Below, one piece after another: positions 9,316 to 14,344 of a stretch of 32,118 nt of DNA. How positions within the stretch are numbered: position 1 is the first letter of the stretch; each line of letters starts with the position of its first letter. Source of the DNA: Bifidobacterium phasiani (lineage in GTDB: Bacteria > Actinomycetota > Actinomycetes > Actinomycetales > Bifidobacteriaceae); contig NZ_JAHBBD010000028.1 in assembly GCF_019331775.1 (NCBI RefSeq), forward strand, positions 1 to 32,118. Reading direction: 5' to 3'. A program made the position numbers and the translations under genes. The notes beneath the pieces were generated by a model. It was not told where the DNA came from. It worked only from the letters and a program-made list of their open reading frames with translations, and ran no database searches.

Positions 9316-10302
9316 ATGGCGCATATGCATGGCGTCGGCGCATCGGGGGCGAATGGTTCCGGACCGGCGACGGACGGTGAGGCGTGGGGCGCCGCCGTGC
9401 AGGCGGGGCGGTCGCACCAGCGGCGGCTGATGATGACGCTGGCCCTGACCGGCACGGTGTTCCTGGCCGAGGTCGTCGGGGCGATCGTCACCGGGTCTCT
9501 GGCGCTGCTGGTGGACGCCGGTCATATGCTGACCGACATGTCGGTGCTGGTCGCCTCGACGATCACGGCCGTGCTGATGCGGCGCAGGCCCGACAGCACG
9601 AAGACGTGGGGGTGGGCGCGCCTCGAGGTCGTCACCGCGGCGGCCGGCGCGGCGGTGCTGCTGTTCGTCGGCGTCTACGCGCTCGCCGAGTCGGGCATGC
9701 GGCTGTTCGGCGACCATGGCGACGGCGTTCGCGATGTGCGGCTGCTGCTGTTCTTCGGCGTCCTGGGGCTGGTCGCCAACGTCGTCTCGATCGCCTTGCT
9801 CGCCTCGCGGCACGGCGACAACATGAACATGCGCGCCGCCTTTCTGGAGGTGCTCAACGACGCGCTGGGGTCGGTCGCCGTGGTGGTCTCCGCGGTGGTG
9901 ATGATGGCGACCGGATGGTCCGGGTTCGACGCGGTCGCCGGCGGGGTCATCGCGCTGCTGATGATCCCTCGCGCGCTGAAGCTGCTGGCGTCGGCCGTCA
10001 GGGTGCTGCTCGAGGAGACCCCGGAGGGGCTGGATCTGGACGAAGTGCGCGCCCATCTGGAGCGGGTGCCGCATGTGGTCGCCGTGCATGACCTGCATGC
10101 CAGCACGGTGGCGACCGGGCTGCCGATCCTGATGGCCCATGTGGTGGTGGAGCGCGGGCTGACGATGGACGAGGCCTCCGAGGTCCTTTCCGCGCTGCAG
10201 GCCTGCCTGCGCGAGCATTTTCCGGTGTCGGTCGGGCATACGACGTTCCAGCTCGAACCGGAGGGATACGAGTCGCCGAGCGCCGCGCAGCTGCACGCCT
10301 GA
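9316..10302 (+). CDS. Cation diffusion facilitator (CzcD/ZitB-type metal efflux)
   Basis: A 328-residue CDF-family transporter, a proton-coupled efflux pump for Zn2+ and related divalent metals in the cytoplasmic membrane. Six hydrophobic segments are visible from about residue 39 to 225. The TM2 metal site DAGHMLTD (H70, D74) is intact. In TM5 the usual HxxxD appears as E178-V-L-N-D182, so the histidine is replaced by glutamate. The cytoplasmic C-terminal domain (about 235-310) is present. The N-terminal tail has only a few His (HMHG, SH) and no long His-rich loop. The ATG at 9316 is chosen for GAAAGGAG 7 nt upstream; an in-frame ATG at 9115 overlaps the predicted -10 box and would add an Arg/Cys-rich leader. 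It stands alone, convergent with lexA. Metal specificity cannot be read from sequence. Confidence 0.9.
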   Translation: MAHMHGVGASGANGSGPATDGEAWGAAVQAGRSHQRRLMMTLALTGTVFLAEVVGAIVTGSLALLVDAGHMLTDMSVLVASTITAVLMRRRPDSTKTWGWARLEVVTAAAGAAVLLFVGVYALAESGMRLFGDHGDGVRDVRLLLFFGVLGLVANVVSIALLASRHGDNMNMRAAFLEVLNDALGSVAVVVSAVVMMATGWSGFDAVAGGVIALLMIPRALKLLASAVRVLLEETPEGLDLDEVRAHLERVPHVVAVHDLHASTVATGLPILMAHVVVERGLTMDEASEVLSALQACLREHFPVSVGHTTFQLEPEGYESPSAAQLHA

Positions 10303-10468
10303 TGGGGCCGCCGCCGTGGTCGTGCGGCGCGTTCCCGCGGCGCGGCGAGGCCGGCGCGGCGGCAGCCGAACGGCATGGTGCGGGCGGTTTGGTGAGGGCG
10401 ATATGGTGCGGTCGGTGCTATGCGGTCCGCGCGACGCGGCCGGATGTGGGCCGCGGTTGGGTGCCGCG

Positions 10469-10613
10469 CCCGGGCGTGGCGTGATGTGACCGGCGGCTCG
10501 GGCGGCGTCCGCTCCTGCTCCCGGCAGCACCCGGACGTGGCGTGATGCGAGACTTTTCGGACGATCATCGAGGCCGGCGGCTTGCTCCCGGCAGCACCCG
10601 GACGTGGCGTGAT
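10469..10613. repeat. Three-copy direct repeat between CDF gene and lexA
   Basis: A 31-bp exact direct repeat at 10516-10546 and 10583-10613 (it begins TGCTCCCGGCAGCACC and ends GGCGTGAT), with a shorter, one-mismatch copy of its last 17 bp at 10469-10485. Units are spaced 61 and 67 bp. Each full copy contains TGCT-CCCGGC-AGCA, a small hairpin. It lies in the convergent spacer 10303-10621, which has no gene I can support, so a role in bidirectional termination is possible. Confidence 0.7.
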
Positions 10614-10621
10614 ACGGCCGC

Positions 10622-11323
10622 CTACAGCTTGCGCAGCACGGTGACGACCTTGCCCATGATCTCGGCGTGGGTGCCGTCGATGGGGGAATAGGCGGGGTTG
10701 TGGGGGATCAGCCAGACATGCCCGTTCTCCTTGCGGAAGGTCTTGACGGTGGCCTCGTCGTCGAGCAGCGCCGCGACGATGTCGCCGTTCTGGGCGGTGT
10801 GCTGCTCCCTGACGACGACGAAGTCGCCGTCGCAGATCGCCGCGTCGACCATCGAGTCGCCGTGGACCTCGAGCATGAACAGGTTGCCGGTGCCGGTGAG
10901 GCGCTTGGGCAGGCGCATGACGTCGTCGATGTGCTGCTCCGCGGTGATGGGCACGCCCGCGGCGATGCGCCCGACCAACGGGACGTCGCGAGATTCGACG
11001 ATCGACCCGCCGGCGGCGCCGTCCGGGAGCGGCAGCACGGCGGCGGCGCCCTGTTGGGGATCGTCGTCGACGAGCTCGATGGCGCGGCCCTTGTTGGCGT
11101 TCATGCGGATGAGTCCCTTGTCTTCGAGGACCTGGAGCTGGTGCTTGACCGAGGACGGGCTTTTCAGTCCGGCGGCCTCGCCGATCTCGCGGAACGAGGG
11201 GGCGAAGCCGTGCTGCACGACGTGGGCGCGGATGGCGTCGAGGACCTTGCGCTGGCGGTCGGTCAGCGCCGGGGTCTCACGGCGGTCGGCCCCGGGGGTC
11301 GGGGTGGGGGGATTGGTGCTCAC
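10622..11323 (-). CDS. lexA: LexA repressor / self-cleaving protease (S24)
   Basis: A 233-residue SOS repressor. The N-terminal winged helix-turn-helix spans about 18-85 (LTDRQRKVLDAIRAHV, then PSFREIGEAAGLKSPSSV as recognition region). The C-terminal S24 peptidase domain has the A122-G123 cleavage site in GRIAAGVP, catalytic Ser157 in HGDSMVD and Lys194 in ATVKTF. RecA filaments on single-stranded DNA trigger its self-cleavage and derepression. A GTG start at 11323 is chosen: AAAGGAG lies 6 nt upstream and the family N-terminus fits, whereas an in-frame extension to 11488 would read through the operator. It is divergent from the LysM gene and shares its LexA-box region, which implies autoregulation. 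Confidence 0.97.
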   Translation of the reverse strand: MSTNPPTPTPGADRRETPALTDRQRKVLDAIRAHVVQHGFAPSFREIGEAAGLKSPSSVKHQLQVLEDKGLIRMNANKGRAIELVDDDPQQGAAAVLPLPDGAAGGSIVESRDVPLVGRIAAGVPITAEQHIDDVMRLPKRLTGTGNLFMLEVHGDSMVDAAICDGDFVVVREQHTAQNGDIVAALLDDEATVKTFRKENGHVWLIPHNPAYSPIDGTHAEIMGKVVTVLRKL

Positions 11324-11350
11324 GGGTGCTCCTTTCGGCCTGGTGCTACC

Positions 11351-11379
11351 AGCATAACGTGAACGGGATATGAAATCAA
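11351..11379 (-). promoter_or_regulatory. lexA promoter
   Basis: On the minus strand, TTGATT (11379-11374) and TATGCT (11356-11351) with a 17-bp spacer; leader about 20 nt. The first LexA-box-like site (11378-11389) overlaps the -35 box. Confidence 0.65.
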
Positions 11380-11458
11380 ACATCTGTTCGACGCGCGGGT
11401 TGCGTTTGTCGAACATCTGTGCCACAATCAGAACAGATGTTCGATAGAACATGTGTTC
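11378..11458. promoter_or_regulatory. Four LexA (SOS) boxes between lexA and the LysM gene
   Basis: The Gram-positive SOS box has GAAC-N4-GTTC symmetry. Two perfect matches are GAACAGATGTTC (11431-11442) and GAACATGTGTTC (11447-11458). Two near matches are AAACATCTGTTC (11378-11389) and GAACATCTGTGC (11411-11422). The first overlaps the lexA -35; the second fills the spacer of the LysM-gene promoter; the third and fourth cover its transcription start and leader. This layout predicts LexA repression in both directions, stronger toward the LysM gene. Confidence 0.9.
11400..11428 (+). promoter_or_regulatory. Promoter of the LysM gene
   Basis: TTGCGT (11400-11405), 17-bp spacer, CACAAT (11423-11428). 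Start near 11435, leader about 40 nt. LexA boxes lie in the spacer and over the start site. Confidence 0.55.
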
Positions 11459-11474
11459 GAAAGGAGTGGTCGCG

Positions 11475-12146
11475 ATGACGACTGGCATGGCGGTTCAGGG
11501 CAACGGCGCCGGGTGCTCCGCCCGAAGGGGTGCGGGGGTCGTGCATGCGGGCGGCCCGCGGGCGCGTCGCATGCGGACCGGTCTGGTGCGGGCGGTCCTG
11601 GCCTGGATGGGGTTCGCGCGTATGGGCGGCGTGCGCGTGGACGACGCGCGTATGGATGACTTGCATACGGATGACTTGCGCATGAATGATGTGCGGCCGG
11701 ATGGCATGCGATTGAGTGGTGTGCGGTCGGGCGGCGTGCGCACGGATGATGCACGCATGGATGATGCACGCATGGATGACGTGCGGACGGGTGGCGCGTG
11801 GCCGGGCGGTGTGCGGTCGGGCGGTGACACGTCCGCCCGGCCGGCGGGCGCACCGGGCCGTCGCGCGCTGACGTCGCGGGGGCGGATCGCCGCCGTGCTG
11901 CTGGCCGTGCTGCTGGCCCTCGCCGGGTTCGCGGCGGTGTTCCCGCAGGTGGCGCGGTCCGATATGGGCGACATGGCGGTCACCTCGTATACGGTGCGTC
12001 CGGGGGATACGCTGTGGGACTATGCGGCGAGGATCACCCCGGCCGGGGGCGACGTCTCGGAGACCGTGGCGACGCTGATGGAACTCAACGGACTGCAGTC
12101 GGCCGGCATCGAGGCCGGGCAGCGGCTGGTGGTCCCCATGCCGTGA
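11475..12146 (+). CDS. LysM membrane protein, probable SOS-induced division inhibitor
   Basis: A 223-residue protein in three parts. Residues 1-135 are a basic/acidic low-complexity tail, of which 48-117 are 14 pentapeptide units of form (V/A/L)R-x-D-D or G-G. Residues about 138-158 are one membrane segment (IAAVLLAVLLALAGFAAVF). Residues about 171-220 are a LysM domain (YTVRPGDTLWDYAARI to GQRLVVPM), which binds peptidoglycan outside the cell. The topology should be N-in. A LysM or single-TM protein divergent from lexA is the setting of YneA in Bacillus and DivS in Corynebacterium, both SOS-induced division suppressors; function here is by analogy. The ATG at 11475 has AAAGGAG 8 nt upstream; an ATG at 11451 lies inside a LexA box. 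nrdR follows after 61 bp. Confidence 0.85.
   Translation: MTTGMAVQGNGAGCSARRGAGVVHAGGPRARRMRTGLVRAVLAWMGFARMGGVRVDDARMDDLHTDDLRMNDVRPDGMRLSGVRSGGVRTDDARMDDARMDDVRTGGAWPGGVRSGGDTSARPAGAPGRRALTSRGRIAAVLLAVLLALAGFAAVFPQVARSDMGDMAVTSYTVRPGDTLWDYAARITPAGGDVSETVATLMELNGLQSAGIEAGQRLVVPMP
11616..11825 (+). repeat. 15-bp coding minisatellite (14 pentapeptides)
   Basis: A tandem array of 15-bp units inside the LysM gene, encoding units such as ARMDD, VRTDD, LRMND, VRSGG and VRTGG. Adjacent identical units (ARMDD-ARMDD) are almost identical in DNA. Because 15 is a multiple of three, copy-number change would lengthen or shorten the cytoplasmic tail without frameshift. Confidence 0.8.
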
Positions 12147-12195
12147 TCCGATGGTTTCGTCAAGCGCGACACGCCCGGTAATCCGCCGCTCGGGT

Positions 12196-12201
12196 TATCT
12201 T
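12196..12201 (+). promoter_or_regulatory. -10 box of nrdR, predicts a leaderless mRNA
   Basis: TATCTT ends 6 nt before the nrdR ATG at 12208, so transcription should begin at or next to the A of the start codon. No Shine-Dalgarno is visible. No clear -35. Confidence 0.45.
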
Positions 12202-12207
12202 ATGGGC

Positions 12208-12657
12208 ATGCACTGTCCGTTTTGCCAAAATTCCGACACCAAAGTCGTTGACACGCGAATCAGCGACGATGGCCACTCGATTCGCCGACGCCGCGAATGC
12301 ACGCGCTGCTCGAAGCGCTTCACGACCGTCGAGTCGACGATGCTGCTGGTTCTGAAGAACTCCGGCAACGTCGAGCCCTTCGACCGGAGCAAGGTGATCT
12401 CCGGCGTCCGCAAGGCCTGCCAGGGACGTCCCATCAAGGAGGAGGATCTCAAGGCGCTGGGGCAGCGGGTCGAGGAGGACCTGCGCTCCCGGGGGCTGGC
12501 CCAGGTCAGGTCCGAGGAGGTGGGCCGCGCCATCCTCGAGCCGCTGCGCGAGCTCGACGTGGTCGCCTACATGCGCTTCGCCAGCGTCTACCAGAACTTC
12601 GAGAACCTCGACGATTTCCAGCGCGCCATCGACATGCTCAAGCAGCAGGCCGCATGA
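12208..12657 (+). CDS. nrdR: Transcriptional repressor NrdR
   Basis: A 149-residue NrdR, the usual family length. The N-terminal zinc ribbon has C3-x2-C6 (CPFC) and C31-x2-C34 (CTRC), with the Arg-rich stretch SIRRRRECT between them. An ATP-cone follows from about residue 46 (VLKNSGNVEPFDRSKVISGV) and senses ATP/dATP. It represses ribonucleotide reductase genes by binding NrdR boxes; no nrd gene is in this window. The start at ATG 12208 matches the family N-terminus MHCPFC; an in-frame ATG at 12151 would add 19 unrelated residues. It lies downstream of the SOS LysM gene, an arrangement common in Actinobacteria that could link nucleotide supply to DNA damage if read-through occurs. Confidence 0.97.
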   Translation: MHCPFCQNSDTKVVDTRISDDGHSIRRRRECTRCSKRFTTVESTMLLVLKNSGNVEPFDRSKVISGVRKACQGRPIKEEDLKALGQRVEEDLRSRGLAQVRSEEVGRAILEPLRELDVVAYMRFASVYQNFENLDDFQRAIDMLKQQAA

Positions 12658-12673
12658 TTGCGGGACTTTCCGG

Positions 12674-12757
12674 TTCCGGATCTTTGCGGTTCCGGAACTT
12701 CCGGTTCTGGATTTTCTGATTCCGGAGCCGTGTGCTTCCGGATCTTTGCGGTTCCGG
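12674..12757. repeat. TTCCGG-rich direct repeats after nrdR
   Basis: A 22-bp exact repeat at 12674-12695 and 12736-12757 (TTCCGGATCTTTGCGG followed by TTCCGG), with extra TTCCGG words between. GTTCCGG (12673-12679) and CCGGAAC (12692-12698) can form a 7-bp stem 16 bp after the nrdR stop, so part of this may act as its terminator. Confidence 0.65.
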
Positions 12758-12926
12758 GACCTTTTGATTGCGGCCATGCCGTCGCCATGCGGCACGGTTC
12801 GCCATGGGCTCCGGGATTTTGCGATTCCGGGGCCGCGCCTGTGCGCCGTCCCGTTCGGCGGAGCGCGACGGCGGAACGGCAGGGCGATGAGTCGGCCGCA
12901 TCCAAGGCGATTGGCCACGATTGCAG

Positions 12927-12967
12927 GCGGTTGGCCGCGATCGGCATGGCCGACCACGGCCAACCGC
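12927..12967. repeat. Long two-tier hairpin in the nrdR-serA spacer
   Basis: GCGGTTGGCCG (12927-12937) pairs perfectly with CGGCCAACCGC (12957-12967). Inside it, TCGGC-ATG-GCCGA makes a second 5-bp stem with a triloop, separated by a symmetric 3/3 internal loop. It lies in convergent noncoding DNA 270 bp past nrdR and 168 bp past serA, with no T-tract on either side. It could be a structured RNA element or a palindromic repeat. Confidence 0.6.
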
Positions 12968-13001
12968 AATCAAGTGCCATTGACAATCAAGTGCCATTGA
13001 C
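12968..13001. repeat. Perfect 17-bp tandem duplication
   Basis: AATCAAGTGCCATTGAC occurs twice back to back, at 12968-12984 and 12985-13001, directly after the hairpin. Confidence 0.85.
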
Positions 13002-13028
13002 TGCGAATCGCACTCGACGGCATTTGGC

Positions 13029-13090
13029 CGCGTTCGACCGCATTTAACCGCATTTAACCGCATTCGACCGCGTTCGACCGCATTCGACCG
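13029..13090. repeat. Six-copy 10-bp tandem repeat
   Basis: Units of 10 bp from 13029: CGCGTTCGAC, CGCATTTAAC (twice), CGCATTCGAC, CGCGTTCGAC, CGCATTCGAC. The period is close to one DNA turn. On the minus strand the words CGAATGCGGT match the core of the 16-bp array at 8384-8479, so the two arrays may be related. Confidence 0.8.
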
Positions 13091-13111
13091 AAACGGCCGC
13101 GGATGGCCATG

Positions 13112-13129
13112 GCCGGCCGAGGCGCCGGC
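13112..13129 (-). terminator. Hairpin after serA
   Basis: GCCGGC (13112-13117) and GCCGGC (13124-13129) form a 6-bp stem with a 6-nt loop beginning 5 nt past the serA stop. There is no T-tract; weak support. Confidence 0.35.
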
Positions 13130-13134
13130 GGCGT

Positions 13135-14334
13135 TCAGCCGATGACGCGCATGCGGATGGTGCCCTTGAGGCTGCGCAGGGCCTCGAGCGCCTCGGCGTC
13201 CGGCTTCTCGGAGACGTCGGTGACGACGTAGCCGAGCTCGCCCTGCGTGCCGAGGGACTGCGCGAGGATGTTGATGTTCCTGTCGCCGAGCACGTTGTTC
13301 ACGTCGGCGAGCACGCCGGGCAGGTTCTCGTGCAGGTGGGCGATGCGCGCGGCGGCGCCGCACGCGCCGACCGTCATCTGCGGCAGGTTCACCGACAGGC
13401 TGGTCGACCCGCGGAACCAGTAGTCCTCGAGCCGCTGCGCGACGAAGTGGCCGATGGCCTCCTGCGCCTCGAGCGTCGAGCCTCCGATGTGCGGGGTGAG
13501 CACCATGTTGTCCTCGTCGGCCAGCGAGGTCACGAACGGGTCTCCGCTCTTCTTCGGTTCCACGGGCCATACGTCGACGGCCGCGCCGGACAGGTGCCCG
13601 GACTCCAGGTGCTGCTTGAGCGCGCCCAGGTCGGCGACGAATCCGCGGGAGCAGTTGATGAAGATCGCCCCCTGCTTCATGTGCCCGAACTGCTCCTCGC
13701 CGAAGAATCCGGTGTTGGACTTGCGGCCGTCGACGTGCAGCGTGACCGCGTCGGACTGCTCGAGCAGCTCGTTGAGGCTGGCGGCGCGGCGAGCGTTGCC
13801 GAGCGCCAGCTTCTCCTCGATGTCGTAGAACACCACGCGCATGCCGAGCGCCTCGGCCAGCACGGACAGCTGCGAGCCGATGTTGCCGTAGCCGATGATG
13901 CCGAGCGTCTTGCCGCGCACCTCGTGCGAGCCGGACGCCGACTTGTCCCACAGGCCGTGCTTGAGGTGGTGCGTGTGGGCGGGGATGCGGCGCATCAGGC
14001 AGATGATGTCGCAGATCACCAGCTCCACCACGGACCGCGTGTTCGAGTACGGCGCGTTGAACACGGCGATGCCGCGTCGCCCGGCGTACTCGAGGTCGAC
14101 CTGGTTCGTGCCGATGCAGAAGCATCCGACGGCGCTGAGCGTCGGCCGGGCGTCGATGACCCTGCGGGTCACCATCGTCTTCGAGCGCACGCCGAGCAGG
14201 TCGACGCCGTCGAGCGCCTCGATGAGCTCGTCCTCGCCGAGGGCGCCCTTCATCGTGACGACGTCGAAGCCGTGGTCCCTGAGGGACTGTGCGGCGAACG
14301 GGTGGATGTTTTCCAACAGCAGTGCTTTGGGCAT
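13135..14334 (-). CDS. serA: D-3-phosphoglycerate dehydrogenase
   Basis: A 399-residue SerA of the short, ACT-containing (E. coli) type. It oxidises 3-phosphoglycerate to 3-phosphohydroxypyruvate, the first step of serine synthesis. Seen: substrate-domain segment GCFCIGTNQVDL; NAD-binding GIIGYGNIGSQLSVLAE; catalytic Arg and Glu in INCSRGFVADLGAL and the following strand; the His motif TPHIGGSTLEAQ; and a C-terminal ACT domain from about 325 (HENLPGVLADVNNVLGDRNINI), the likely serine-feedback site. Two starts are possible, 14343 and 14334. I prefer 14334 because TAGCAT (14347-14342) lies 7 nt upstream, as for leaderless genes, and because family members I recall begin at MPKALLLENIHP. The HelD-like gene ends immediately upstream, so co-transcription is also possible. 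Confidence 0.95.
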   Translation of the reverse strand: MPKALLLENIHPFAAQSLRDHGFDVVTMKGALGEDELIEALDGVDLLGVRSKTMVTRRVIDARPTLSAVGCFCIGTNQVDLEYAGRRGIAVFNAPYSNTRSVVELVICDIICLMRRIPAHTHHLKHGLWDKSASGSHEVRGKTLGIIGYGNIGSQLSVLAEALGMRVVFYDIEEKLALGNARRAASLNELLEQSDAVTLHVDGRKSNTGFFGEEQFGHMKQGAIFINCSRGFVADLGALKQHLESGHLSGAAVDVWPVEPKKSGDPFVTSLADEDNMVLTPHIGGSTLEAQEAIGHFVAQRLEDYWFRGSTSLSVNLPQMTVGACGAAARIAHLHENLPGVLADVNNVLGDRNINILAQSLGTQGELGYVVTDVSEKPDAEALEALRSLKGTIRMRVIG

Positions 14335-14344
14335 ACGCCCCATG

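Noticed and set aside
11324..11488. Longer LexA starting at 11488
   Set aside because: It would translate the LexA boxes and promoter. GTG 11323 has AAAGGAG and gives the usual LexA length.
12674..13090. CRISPR array
   Set aside because: Repeats are too short (10-22 bp), directly adjacent or only two copies, with no unique spacers of constant length and no cas genes.
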